Assembly: GCA_009602735.1 (NCBI GenBank) | Contig: WELA01003918.1 | Span: forward strand, 1 to 64,000 | Origin: Mesotaenium endlicherianum | Taxonomy: Eukaryota; Streptophyta; Zygnematophyceae; Zygnematales; Mesotaeniaceae | Length of the DNA stretch: 64,000 nt | Reading direction: 5' to 3' | Shown here: piece by piece, positions 1 to 9,763 of the stretch | How the letters are laid out: every line of letters starts with the position of its first letter | Numbering within the stretch: the stretch's first letter is position 1 | The notes under the pieces: model-generated | Told to the model about the DNA's origin: nothing | Seen by the model: only the letters and a program-made list of their open reading frames with translations | The model's database searches: none | Position numbers and translations under genes: made by a program

Positions 1-76
1 AAGTTCAGCAGGTTGAACTAAATTAACTATTATATTTAAATGAATATTATATCTACTAATATACTGATTCATTACA
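1..76 (-). repeat. LTR of family A, fragment cut by window edge
   Basis: The first 76 bases match the outer tip of the family-A LTRs found elsewhere here (for example 38140-38211 and 55100-55173), ending in the same ATTCATTACA terminus in reverse orientation. The rest of the LTR lies outside the window. Confidence 0.85.
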
Positions 77-1440
77 GCCTGGGTCAAGCTCTTTACTTAA
101 CACCGCGCCTTAACAGCTCTTCACTGCCAGGCTGGGCTCACTCAGTTCTTCACTGAGAGCTTTATCTATCAATACTACTCTCTCTCTCTTCGAGATGCGA
201 ATGCGACTTCTGAGAACTTGAAAATTAACACACAACTCACCATTTTAAGGCTGCTTCACACACACTTGTGGCGTTCGGCTGACTCTGTGCTAATCTCCTA
301 GCAGATTCTATTTTGCAGTTCTCCTTCTTCAACAGTGAGATTCCCTCTTGGGAACTCCTACAATCCTAACTTATCTATGATACACAGAAGAATCTTCAGC
401 GTCGTCAGAAGCGTGGGGCCTTGGCCTTCCAATGGCCTTGGGAACTCCTTCTTCTTCTTTGCGCCCTTCTTCTCTTTCCATCTGCTCCTTCTGCTTCTTG
501 GCAAAGGTGCGTGAGAGTGAATGACATGTCTCAGGCAAGATTCGTGCCTTTCGCACGCACCACACAGCGTCATCTTTCGAGAATGCCGTGCTTAGTCACA
601 CAACTTAGCTGCATGTCGCTTCTGCCTAGCCATGCTCAACTCAAACTCGTAGTCACTCAGCATGCATGCACACCTTGTGACTGTCGCGCGTGGCTGCTTA
701 GCTTCTCAGCTGGCAGTCACGCCTAATTGGCTCATGGCTAAGAACTCCTGAGCGGCGTGCAAGCAAATGCCTCTTGCTCAAGTTTTCCCAGCCGGGCGGC
801 CGTAACCTATCTTGGCATTGCAACCATGACCTGGCTTAATCTGCCAGCCACACAGTACTTGACCTGGTACTTGCTGGGCGACTCATTGCTGATCCCCAGC
901 TCCTAGCCTCGCGGCTGTCTTGTCAAAACCTCCCCCATCCCTGGGTGTGGGGCACACTGACATTGACCCCTTGCCAGTGGTCTTGACGCCGCCATAACCG
1001 CTGACTGCGATGTAATCAGTCAAGTGGTCGGTGAGTCAACGTTGACTTTCCGCACTTGGTGGCCGTAGCTTGCGCTGCGCGTGCGACACCGTCAAACGGA
1101 TAATAGTCGCGACAACAAATCTCGGTCCTCGCGGTTTTCAGTAGATGAGTATGGACCTTCATATTATTTCGGAGCTCGCTCCAATGTAATTAATTCATAC
1201 GTCTTTTTTTCTTTTTTTCACTTCTGCACTGTAGCAGATGCGCTGTAGCAGACTCTCGCGATGTTCAGAGAGACGGCTGCTTTGCAGTAAACTTTCGATT
1301 CACTTTGCTAATTCGTTCTTCGGGGGCTTATGGTGTCGATGCCTGCCTTTTGTCATTTAGTCGTTTTGATTTCGTCGCTGCACGGTGTCGTTTGGGGTCG
1401 CTTGGTGGGTGGCATTTCCTCGCCTCCCCCACAATGTTGA
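77..1440. other. No gene recognised
   Basis: This stretch has only short overlapping frames without recognisable motifs and no conserved protein signal. A phrase near 1160 (ccttcatattatttcgg) faintly resembles part of the E-type LTRs, but too weakly to call. Confidence 0.5.
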
Positions 1441-1454
1441 AATCGGGTGTCGAT

Positions 1455-2440
1455 CCAAGTATGTAGAGTAGTAAGAGTACTACAAAGTTTTGCGAGGAGA
1501 GGCAATTTAGTGATTTACCTGCTGAAATCGCATTTCTGTCTTTTACAATTGACCAGTCTGATAATAATTAGAGCATCTATCTCTCAGTTCCAACTCATAC
1601 TAGCTGCAATAGCTACAACACATGCTTTGGCAGGACTGCCTAATCCAATGGAATCCATACGATATAAGAACTTGAGGGAAGCAGCATTGAGACTACTTCT
1701 TAGACCTGGCAGTACAAAAACAGCCCTTGGCTGTCGAATCATTAGCAGCCCTATTGGAACAGATAGCGTATGAAGCAGCACCTCCTATGCAGATTATGCA
1801 GGCCACAGCATTGTTATTCATGTATCATGGCATGCTCAGATTCAGATATTCAGACATGAGGAGAATCAATCTGGAGAATATGAAGCTAATAGGTCCTCCT
1901 TTGATTAATACTAAAGAAATAGTTATTCCACAAGCAAAAAATGACCAAAGAGGACTAGGAAGGACAGTTTTGATATGTGCTACACAGGAGAAATGGTGCC
2001 CTGTACTCATGTTTTGCGGACTGATATCCGAAGTGCCAGGATATGGACAAAGAGGCCATCTGATACAGTTTTTTACTAAGGATGGACAGCTATCCGAAAA
2101 CCACCAGCCTATACTGCTTTTAGAAGATGGTGTGGCCAGATGCTAGAAACAGTAGGATTAGACCTGACAGAGTTTGGAACACACTCTCTAAGGAAGGCTG
2201 GAGCTACAGCAGCAGCAAATCTAGGGTTAGCCAATAGAGCTTCTAAGGAATATGGGAGGATGGAGAAGTGAATACGCAAAGGAAATGTATGTGGTGGAGC
2301 TGGATAGCAAGGTGCAGACAGCAAGCAAGATAATGACTATTCCTAATGCTGTGCAGGAAGCACCTTATACACAGCAACAGATTACAGAAGCTTTCAAGAG
2401 GAAAGGTAAAAAAGAGAAAAAAAGATGATGAAGAGATACT
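1455..2440 (+). pseudogene. Tyrosine recombinase remnant (Crypton- or DIRS-like)
   Basis: Parts of a tyrosine recombinase are visible in order. A core-binding-like helical stretch around 1580-1700 includes ATTHALAGLPNP. The first catalytic-arginine box is at about 1830-1860 (FRYSDMRRI, matching the family's R-x-S-E-L). The HxxR box lies at about 2178-2215 (GTHSLRKAGATAAANLGL), and the C-terminal Trp/Tyr region follows at about 2250-2330. The family cuts and rejoins DNA through a covalent tyrosine intermediate and mobilises Cryptons and DIRS/Ngaro elements. No reverse transcriptase, methylase or terminal repeats are visible beside it, so the class is open. It is broken in a few places and I treat it as a fossil. 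Family assignment is firm; element type is inference. Confidence 0.72.
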
Positions 2441-2464
2441 TGCACACGGGCACATACAGGCACC

Positions 2465-2565
2465 CACAACACACGCACGCACGCACACACACACAGAGAG
2501 AGAGAGAGAAAGACAGAGGGAGAGAAAGGGAGGGAGGGAGAGGGAAGGAGTGAGAGAGAGAGCCG
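2465..2565. repeat. Simple repeat, CA then GA rich
   Basis: A CACG/CA dinucleotide run passes into GAGA and GGGA purine-rich repeats. Cysteine- and arginine-rich frames here are products of the repeat. Confidence 0.9.
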
Positions 2566-2589
2566 GTACGTGTAGTTGTGGAGCACGAC

Positions 2590-2830
2590 CTCCTCTCGGT
2601 TAATGTTGGCGAGCCCGATGCCCTCCACGCCCACCACGCACTCGAGGTCGCAGATGACCACCGCCACCTCGTAGCGCAGCCCGTGGTGCTCCATCAGTAA
2701 CGCCATCCTCAGGCAGTCCCACGACTGCGACCCGTCCAACCCCTGCCACCTGTCAGGCCACTTTGTCAGTCCCCTGGCCCCCGACAAGGACGCCTCGTCC
2801 AGGAACGCACACCACGCTGCATCTGCGTCA
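2590..2830 (-). pseudogene. Exon-like coding fragment of unidentified host gene
   Basis: On the minus strand an open stretch of about 85 residues reads like real protein. It includes DAAWCAFLDEASLSG, SQSWDCLRMALLMEHHGL and YEVAVVICDLECVVGVEGI. The GC-rich codons differ from the transposons to the right. Just upstream another frame reads LTSVEKEVRGELTQMQ, also protein-like, with no room for an intron between them. This suggests either a frame break in a decaying gene or a sequencing error. The 3' edge runs into the GA simple repeat. I do not recognise the family. It may belong with the exon-like pieces at 3462-5587 on the same strand. Confidence 0.45.
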
Positions 2831-3422
2831 ACTCACCGCGCACCTCCTTCTCAACACTCGTGAGCGGGAGTCTATGCTGCTATCGCTGTAGTGAGTCTAT
2901 GTGTCCTCCCTAAAGTGTCAAATCCTTAAATCCCCCCCCCCTTCTCGCGCCCTTCTCCTTCCCTGCTCCCCAGGCTGTGACGTGAAAGAGAAGCCGGAAT
3001 TCCAAACAGAGGGTTGCTAGAGTGCACAACAATGTCCTGGCAGCCATACCGCTCCCCAAATGCACGCCACCCAGACCATCAGGGGCTCACGACGAGCGGG
3101 AGCGACAGGTGTCTCCGCCAGCCTCGTTGAGGAAGAAGCTTTCTGTTTTTAGGTGGAACACGAGGGTCTGGGGGGGGGAGGTGGGGGGGGGGTTGGCGGT
3201 GGCATGACAAGAGGAGCAGCAGAGAGAGGGCGCTACGGGATGCCCACCCGCCACACGTGGCATGGAGTATAAGCACCGCAAGCGGTTGAGAACTAACTAC
3301 CCGGTGTGTCTGCCTCCTGGACATGCGGGTGGGACGGGCATGTCCCCTTGGGCATGCGGAGACTCCGCCACGTACCCGTCACCAACGTACATACGCATGT
3401 GGGTTTATGTAGCCGACTCTGA

Positions 3423-3441
3423 GTGAGAGAGAGAGAGGGTG
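3423..3441. repeat. GA simple repeat
   Basis: A short (GA)n run just outside the donor of the 3462-3516 exon candidate. Confidence 0.85.
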
Positions 3442-3461
3442 TAGAGAGAAGGCGGCCTCAC

Positions 3462-3516
3462 CTGCAGTTCCCCAGGGCTCTGTTGTCCTGATGCGTTAGC
3501 AGGCCAAGCCCAATGG
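3462..3516 (-). other. Candidate 55-bp exon, host gene
   Basis: Minus-strand exon candidate with a CGCAG acceptor and a strong CAG|GTGAGG donor. It reads IGLGLLTHQDNRALGNC in one phase. The sequence looks conserved and protein-like, but the product is not recognised. It lies in the same orientation as neighbouring exon-like pieces and may be part of one intron-rich gene. The splice call rests on consensus matches only. Confidence 0.45.
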
Positions 3517-3569
3517 CTGCGAATGAAGAGGGCCCTTTCCTAGAGCCCCTGCTTCCCAGGGCCTCCAAG

Positions 3570-3682
3570 CCCCCCCACCAACACCCGCACCCGCACACGC
3601 ACGCACCCCCGCACACACCCACACCCGCACATGCACGCACACCCACACACATCAAGACACAGGCAGCACACACACGCAAACA
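3570..3682. repeat. CA-rich simple repeat
   Basis: Imperfect CACA/CGCACC repeats, probably intronic to the minus-strand gene fragments on either side. Confidence 0.85.
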
Positions 3683-3764
3683 GTGGTATCAGTGTCGCAG
3701 ACAGGAGCGTATGTACCCAGGTCCCCTTCTAAAAACCCCCTCTTGGTCCCCCCCCCAACTCGAC

Positions 3765-3840
3765 GAAATCACACACTCTTATGCACGCAGAGCATGCGCT
3801 TGTGCAAGAGCTCCTCGAGGAGAACGTACAGGCGGCGAGG
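3765..3840 (-). other. Candidate exon, host gene
   Basis: After a TATGCAG acceptor preceded by an AC-rich tract, the minus strand reads RRLYVLLEELLHKRMLCVHK, a helix-like sequence, before a possible GT donor. Its reading phase does not match that implied by the upstream candidate exon at 3982-4075, so one border or the link between them is wrong, or the gene is decayed. No family is recognised. Confidence 0.4.
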
Positions 3841-3845
3841 ACGCT

Positions 3846-3962
3846 GCATATGTGTGTATGTGTGTGTACGTGTATGTCTGTCTGTGTGTGTGCCTGTGTG
3901 TGTGTGTGTGTGTGTGTGTGTGCATGCACGCGCATATATATGTGTGCATGTACGCGCGCAAG
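3846..3962. repeat. TG-rich microsatellite
   Basis: Long (TG)n run with TA and CG interruptions. Cysteine/valine and histidine/threonine frames across it are artefacts of the repeat. Confidence 0.95.
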
Positions 3963-3981
3963 CGTGAACAGAGCGCTGCAC

Positions 3982-4075
3982 CTAAAGCGGACAAACCCGT
4001 ATGTGCCGTGGTTCTGGAACACGTACTGGCGCGTCGTGCTCAGATGCGACGCCTGCATGCGCACCTCCCGGCCCT
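3982..4075 (-). other. Candidate 94-bp exon, host gene
   Basis: Minus-strand exon candidate with a TCTGGTGCAG acceptor and a TTTAG|GTGCAG donor. It encodes about 30 residues including REVRMQASHLSTTRQYVFQN and HGTYGFV. The borders and GC-rich codons fit an exon of an intron-rich gene. I do not recognise the product. Upstream candidates on the same strand are at 4830-4915 and 5415-5587. Confidence 0.5.
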
Positions 4076-4730
4076 CTGCACCAGATAGACCACGTGCCCC
4101 CCCACTCCCTTCACCATATTCATGCCCCATCAATCCACCCGTCCTCCCACCAAATAACCACATTCTTTCCCTCAGCTCGGGGCCCACTCGGGCATCCGTC
4201 GGCGCCACAGACCTGCTGGCACTTGCACCCAGGATGGGCCGGCTGATGGGCGGGTGGGTGTGCAGGTGGGTGCGCCGATGGGTTAGTGTGCGCTTGCGCC
4301 CTCCTCTCTGTGCGTGCATCTACAAGGTCACCCACCCCCACTATTGTGCATGCATCTGCAGTCGTTAGGGTTCAGGGTTTCCCTACGCGGCAGCTGGCCT
4401 CCTCTGCCCGGGCAGCCTTTGTGAGCGAGCACGGGCCATGTGTCGTTCAGCTGACATGGGCCCCACCAGAACACTAAATGAGCACTTTTCTCCTCTTCCT
4501 TTTTTATGAGCGCGTGACATATGGTTGCCCAAACAGGACCTGCCCTGCCCACCACACCCGAGTGGTTGCCGCGGGCTTACATCCCGAGGGAGCGAAATTT
4601 ATCTCGTGAGAGGTAGGCCAAGGCGTGCCAGTGACCTTGAGGCAGCCAGCAGCGCCAAGCTGACCGCTGCATGCCGGGGCTTGCTTGCACAAGCAGAGGC
4701 GAGGGCATGGTAGCCCCTTTCACAGGGAAG

Positions 4731-4792
4731 ATGCATACAGGGGGAGGTGTATACAGGGGGAATTGTATACAGGGGTAGGTGTATACAAGGGC
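4731..4792. repeat. Short tandem repeat, 17-18 bp unit, about 3-4 copies
   Basis: Successive copies of a unit like GTATACAGGGGGAGGT with small changes. Confidence 0.8.
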
Positions 4793-4829
4793 ACGCAGTC
4801 CGGGATCCATCGCTGGGAACGCACGGGCG

Positions 4830-4915
4830 ATCTCAAGCAGCGACAGTGGCGGCCTCCGACTCCATCTCGCGCAAGGCGCGTTTTTAGCTCCGCCACCTGG
4901 TACTCCGCCCGGACA
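4830..4915 (-). pseudogene. Possible coding fragment, coiled-coil-like
   Basis: The minus strand reads AEYQVAELKTRLAR and then, in a shifted frame, EMESEAATVAA. The two look like one charged helical segment separated by a one-base slip. This could be an exon end, a decayed exon or a sequence error. No family is recognised. Confidence 0.3.
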
Positions 4916-5414
4916 GGAGCCCCCTTCAAGGGAGGCGGGGAGGGGGGGCACGGGTGTGAGACACTTGCACTGAGGACAGGAGTCCATGCGAGGTGGTTCC
5001 TGTCCCTTGCCCTCGGAAGAGGAAAGGAGCACAATTGGTAACCTGAAAGAGCCTATCTACGCTCATGAAGCCACACCCACGCGCATCCCCCACCTCCCCT
5101 GGACAGACACACGGTAGAGCGGCAGGTGTGCATGCCTGCTCTCAGTAATCAAGGGGCACGCATGCACGCGGCCTGCAGCACCTGTAGCAGTACGCGCCCT
5201 TCAATCACCAAACCTGCCTGCCTTCACGCCGACGCGAGTTGCACGTGGCAGCCGGCTCACACCACTCCCAGACGGGCGGGCGGGCAGGTGGGGGGGCCGG
5301 CTCGGGCTTCGCCAAAGGGGGGGGGTGGGGGGGTTGGGCGGGGCGTGACCAGACGGATGACCGACCGGGTGACAGAGCAGAACCTGGGCCCCGAGGTGGA
5401 CTGCTTACTCCTCG

Positions 5415-5587
5415 AGGCGCGTGGAGCCCTGCTGCGCCACCAGCGCGGCCACCACCTTCTCCTCCAGGCTGCGCATCTCGGCCGCCTGGCTGCCCTGCGT
5501 CTGCTTGGCCAGCTACATGGTGGTGCACTCCAGCGACTGCACCATGTCCTGCAGCACAGACAGCGCCTGCTCCTGCAGCTTCACCTA
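5415..5587 (-). pseudogene. Coiled-coil exon fragment of unidentified host gene
   Basis: The minus strand reads about 57 residues rich in Leu, Glu, Gln and Ala, including KLQEQALSVLQDMVQSLE, LAKQTQGSQAAEMRSLEE and KVVAALVAQQGSTRLEE. This is a heptad-like coiled coil. It starts after a CTAG acceptor-like site and ends at a good donor, GA|GTAAGC. One in-frame TAG lies at 5513-5515 where Glu or Gln would fit, so the copy may be dead, or the base may be wrong. It is the most upstream of the minus-strand exon-like pieces. Confidence 0.45.
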
Positions 5588-5759
5588 GCTCAGCAGGACA
5601 TCCCCGCTGCAAGACCCAGGCCCCCCTCCACTTCCCCCCAAACAAAGCACCCCCCAGTCCCACCCCTCCCCGCGCTCTCCCTCCCTCTCTCTCCACATTT
5701 TCCCTCTCCTCTCCCCCACTTTCCCTNGTGGTAGAGTGGTATTTATCTTCGTGCACATG

Positions 5760-6820
5760 AACTTGCGGGTCATGTCAAGATGGACTTGCTTAGGAGGCGT
5801 GTCTGTGTGGGAGGGTGTGTCTCAGAGGAAAAGGTGTGAACATGTGAGATTTTTCTGGCTTGTTGTGAGTTGATGCTCGAGTGCATGCTCTGCTTAAAAT
5901 TGTGCGGGTTTCTGAAGTTTTGCATGCAGACAGATGAAATTAGGGATCACGTGTGGCTAGTTTGGTGGCAATGACCACAATCCTTTTGCAAACGAGTCCA
6001 CAAGTCACAAGTGATGTTCTTGATTGTATGAAGACTTATGTCGCGTGCTTGTGTGCAAAATGCTTCACGTAACAGCAGGAGTACTTGTCAGAAAGGTAGC
6101 AGTTGTGTGCAAGTTGATAGGAGAATCCGCTGCTGTTGAGACACGGTGACGGCTCTCCACCATACACTACCTGCTCCCGTTTGTTTCCGGCTTCTTGGAG
6201 GCCTCTGCAAGCCCCAGAGAGTACATGTGCTGCATAAAAAGGAAAAAAAGGACTCGCCAAATAGCATGAGTTCAGCTGACATGCCATCAGGTCTTCTGTC
6301 AGCAGCTTAGTCCACAAAATTGTTGTCGAATTTAACCAGAATTAATGGTAAGCCCTCTTGACCACCGCGAGAAAGGAAGGCGGCTAAAGTCTATGTTGGG
6401 TACAGGTGGTGATGTATTGTTGCCAGGCTTAAGCGACCTCTGTAGAACAACATCACATTCATCGCATTCAGAGTAAGTCCACTGCAATGCAGGACGACGG
6501 TAAGAGGAGGAAAGTCGCTGAATAACCCATAAAGAAACAATAAATGAAAAACTTCTTCTTCAATTAGAAGCAAAAACATACGGGACAAGAAGGACGACTT
6601 CGGCTTTGCTTGCGCCATAGTCGGCCGCATTTTGAGTACAGTCGATTACCCTCAACGAAGATCACCATCACCTATTCTCCCCATTCTCCTTTATTTTCTC
6701 CCTATACCCTAGCCAGCCCTTGTGTGCTGCTATATTGCATTTTCCCTGTACTATTTCGTACTTCCTCCTATTCACATCAAAGCCTAATGTTATATCCTCT
6801 ACTTACTATATATAGATGTA
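5760..6820. other. Intergenic, no gene recognised
   Basis: Base composition falls from GC-rich to AT-rich here. The short frames carry no motif. The right part lies downstream of the membrane-protein gene and may hold its 3' untranslated region. Confidence 0.5.
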
Positions 6821-6905
6821 TATATATATTTTTATTTATTTATTTATTTATTACAATATAAAAATACAAATAAATACATCTGTATCTATATATAAAAATA
6901 GATGA
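6805..6905. repeat. AT-rich low-complexity tract
   Basis: TATA and TTTA repeats followed by A/T-rich sequence. Confidence 0.9.
6831..6852 (-). promoter_or_regulatory. Possible poly(A) signals (overlapping AATAAA)
   Basis: On the minus strand overlapping AATAAA hexamers lie about 95-115 bp beyond the stop of the membrane-protein gene. Placement is plausible, but the repeat would produce them by chance. Confidence 0.3.
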
Positions 6906-6944
6906 AAGAGTAAATAATAGAATATATGCAAATGTCACAAATCC

Positions 6945-8765
6945 CTAAAGTGCATGGTGCTGAGAATTGAGCATGGCACTGCGTCCAGTCTCTGCAGCTT
7001 CCATCCTCAATTGGTCTAGAGGATCCTCACCACTGTTCCTTCTGCGCAACATAGGAGTTGTGCTATCGCTTTTGGCCTCAAGTATGACTTCCATCAGCAT
7101 CTCCAGTGACCCAATTTCAACTAACTTCCCTCGGCTGTGCCACAGCCAGAACCCAGAAGCCCCTAATGAGAACACTACCACTATTGCTATCATGGACGAA
7201 AGAGCTGCTGCCACAGCCATATCAACGACCCTGATATTTTGGCTGCACGTGGCTTCATACGTGGGCAGCACCTCAAAGTTGACTCTGCTCGTTTGCCCTA
7301 TGTACACCTTAGCTGGCACGTTAGTCTCTGGCCGTTGTGCCCAACTAGATATTGAGCCCAAGTAACGTATTATGGGGACAGTGTTGTTTTCCATTTCCTG
7401 CGCTCTCTTCAGCCCGGTATGCACCAACAGGATGTTTTCCAATACATCCTCCGTCACATCCGTCACGCTTAGCACATTGTACTGGTTCACATCCCTATAG
7501 GCGTCAGAGCTGATGTCGGCCACCACCCGGTAGTACCTACTACGCCTATAAGAAATCAAACTTGCACCAACTTTCACTTCGGTCCTCGACTCGGCTATTG
7601 TCTGTGCCCTTGAATATTCTTGCATAACAGCAGTGCCATTCATGTACACACACCACCGCCGCCGCTCAACGGTGTCATCATTCACTTCCACGCATTGCAC
7701 ACAGGCAGTATCATCACTCACAAAGCAGCTGTTTATCCCAACCTCACCGTAGTAGAGCAACTGGTACAGTTCAGTCCCATTCAGGTACTCTATAGCCGCA
7801 TTGGTGGTGTCATCTCCTACGCAATCCCCGGGGAATCCCGCTCCTATCGTACATATCCGCCCATCATTGATGCGCTCTTCCACAACTACCAGCATCTCCG
7901 TCTGGTATCTATACGTTGTGTTCACGTCTAAAAGGTCTGCCAGTATTGGATATGCAACCTGCGCAACAGCGTGCATTCCTTGCCAAATATAGACTCTGAC
8001 TATAGGGTTCCTCAAGCTCCGGTACCAGGCATCTTTCAGGCTCCCATGCATGCTCACGGGCCGTCGCCGTTGCTGTCCCAGGCTGCTGTTTGAGGTTAGA
8101 TATACCGCCAGATTCCTATTGCCACTGCCCCCTTCCAGCTCAATGTTGTTCAGATACATGCTGGTCAGGAACCCATATGTTGACTGATCGACATAATTCT
8201 CCATTGCCTGGACATCTTTGACCAGTGGTGGAGTCCGTTCGAAGGTCTGGTTGATGTCTTCCCGATTATGTGCCTCGTAAGCGGCTGCAGTGCAGTTCCT
8301 GCTGACTTCCACCGTATGTACCATTATGGCAGCGGCCTCATGCGTCAGGAACAGCACAGTAGCCGGTCCAACCACAAACAGGAACAACAGGACCGCCTTC
8401 CTGCCACTGTTAGCCGCTCGTAACCGTTTAAGCACTGATTCGTTTGCATTGAGCAGTGCCAACGTTCTCCCATCAATTAATCCACGGTCCAACCCGGCAT
8501 TCCATGCTATTGTCCCTACACAACTCACTACGTAGGCAACTGATATGGACAGTGCTGTGAGCAGCAACCCCAGCACCGCCCTGCCTACCCTAACAGACAT
8601 GCAGGGCTGCCACTGACAGTCCCTTTCCGGTTTGCCGTATGCCAGCTCAGACCCTGGATTCCCTGCCAAAGCTATCTTGAACAAAACTGCCCAAATACTA
8701 AGAACAATAAATGCGATGAAAACCGCCATCAGTACGACAAAAGAACAGGCACTTTTGCGCCCCAT
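6945..8765 (-). CDS. Four-pass membrane glycoprotein of unknown family
   Basis: An uninterrupted 606-residue frame starting at the ATG at 8763-8765. Three more in-frame codons upstream (TTG, GTG, ATT) are unlikely starts in a eukaryote. Hydrophobic segments lie at about residues 8-34, 61-86, 123-142 and 514-542. The roughly 370 residues between the third and fourth segments carry seven N-glycosylation sequons (near 157, 172, 226, 282, 329, 376 and 460) and eight cysteines. This suggests a disulphide-bonded ectodomain and a 60-residue cytosolic tail with an RRRNS motif. The layout recalls sensory or receptor proteins with a large loop, but I see no kinase, cyclase or channel signature and give no function. 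A decayed inverted copy of part of it lies at 8950-9870, so it belongs to a duplicated family. It is uninterrupted and appears intronless. Confidence 0.8.
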   Translation of the reverse strand: MGRKSACSFVVLMAVFIAFIVLSIWAVLFKIALAGNPGSELAYGKPERDCQWQPCMSVRVGRAVLGLLLTALSISVAYVVSCVGTIAWNAGLDRGLIDGRTLALLNANESVLKRLRAANSGRKAVLLFLFVVGPATVLFLTHEAAAIMVHTVEVSRNCTAAAYEAHNREDINQTFERTPPLVKDVQAMENYVDQSTYGFLTSMYLNNIELEGGSGNRNLAVYLTSNSSLGQQRRRPVSMHGSLKDAWYRSLRNPIVRVYIWQGMHAVAQVAYPILADLLDVNTTYRYQTEMLVVVEERINDGRICTIGAGFPGDCVGDDTTNAAIEYLNGTELYQLLYYGEVGINSCFVSDDTACVQCVEVNDDTVERRRWCVYMNGTAVMQEYSRAQTIAESRTEVKVGASLISYRRSRYYRVVADISSDAYRDVNQYNVLSVTDVTEDVLENILLVHTGLKRAQEMENNTVPIIRYLGSISSWAQRPETNVPAKVYIGQTSRVNFEVLPTYEATCSQNIRVVDMAVAAALSSMIAIVVVFSLGASGFWLWHSRGKLVEIGSLEMLMEVILEAKSDSTTPMLRRRNSGEDPLDQLRMEAAETGRSAMLNSQHHAL

Positions 8766-9018
8766 AATCACCAAGGCTGGCTCCTTCCCTTGTTACACAA
8801 GCAAATACATGTGCGGCTTGGAGTGCAATGCAGTGTGTGGGGTGCTCTAGCCTGCTGTTACTTGCCACAAAGTTGCGGTCTAGGATAATTGTTGGGGTGT
8901 TCTGAGGCTTATTCCTTGTCTTGATTGTTGTTTGGGCAGTTTGGCAGGGAGTCCAGGGTCTGAGCTTGCACAAGGTTGCTGCTTAGAGCACTACGTAAAG
9001 TGAGTTGTGTAGGGACAA

Positions 9019-9144
9019 GGGAAAAATACATATTTCCCATCGATTTGCGCCGCTACTCCAGATTTACCACCGATTGGTGCAAACTGGACAGAAATACCCA
9101 GATTCTGCCAATTTGGACAAAAATACCACTTTTTCGTCCCGAAC
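9019..9144 (+). repeat. Left TIR of the MITE
   Basis: Inverted match to 9638-9763, ending at a shared CGAAC phrase. It has only a handful of mismatches. Confidence 0.88.
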
Positions 9145-9637
9145 GCCTCAGGATATATAGTAATGAGAACAAGGGCTCTACTTATAGCTTGGTCCTGTCG
9201 GTAAACTCGTGTAAGTAAAACTGGACATGTGTGAACGAGGGTGAAAAGTCGTTGCTTTCAATGTAAAATTTCTGTTTCCGAGGAGAGAATCTTGGCTTCT
9301 TAGACAAAAGTTAAGGTATATTTATCTGAAATTGAATCCGAAAGTGGAAGGACTGGAGAGGAGGGCCAAAATATCTCTGGGCCTGTGAAGGTAACGCTTA
9401 TACTATCGGAAGTTTCGGGTTTATGATAAAGGGCTGTAACATTTTAAGCTTGCAAAACTTTTAGAATTTCGAAAGCAATAAATATAGCTGTTCTTAATGG
9501 TCACTGAAATTGGCCACATGTTTAATTTTTCTTTTCCTTTAAGAAGATTGTCAGAAGATACTCGTGCACGAATGTACGTCAGAAGTGCTCAACGATACTC
9601 GCAGTGCAAAGTATACAGTGAGAAAGCAACAAAACAG

Positions 9638-9763
9638 GTTCGGTACGAAAAAGTGATATTTTTGTCCAAATTGGCAGAATCTGGGTATTTCTGTCCAGTT
9701 TGCACCAATCGGTGGTAAATCTGGAGTAGCGGCGCAAATCGATGGTAAATATGTATTTTCCCC
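9638..9763 (-). repeat. Right TIR of the MITE
   Basis: Inverted match to 9019-9144. The outer edge abuts the right copy of TAGGGACAA. Confidence 0.88.

Larger units (their letters stand above)
9019..9763. mobile_element. Mutator-like non-autonomous DNA transposon (MITE)
   Basis: A 745-bp element bounded by inverted repeats of about 126 bp that begin GGGAAAAATACATATTT (left) and GGGGAAAATACATATTT (right, complement). It is flanked by a perfect 9-bp direct repeat TAGGGACAA at 9010-9018 and 9764-9772. The uninterrupted target (GTGTAGGGACAATAGC) survives in the intact neighbouring gene, which proves the insertion. Long TIRs and a 9-bp duplication are typical of Mutator-like elements. The roughly 490-bp interior shows no transposase. 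Apart from a few mismatches the TIRs agree, so the insertion is fairly young. Confidence 0.88.

Noticed and set aside
421-726. 101-codon plus-strand frame
   Set aside because: No motif, no homologous copy and ordinary chance length in GC-balanced DNA.
1021-1210. Possible E-type LTR fragment
   Set aside because: Only one short phrase (about 17 bp) resembles the LTR; the rest does not align.
3513-4088. Long frames rich in His/Thr or Cys/Val over 3.5-4.3 kb
   Set aside because: They are translations of CA/TG repeats. Only the exon-like pieces with splice borders were kept.
6967-8535. Several plus-strand frames of 60-130 codons
   Set aside because: They are antisense shadows of the 606-residue membrane protein.
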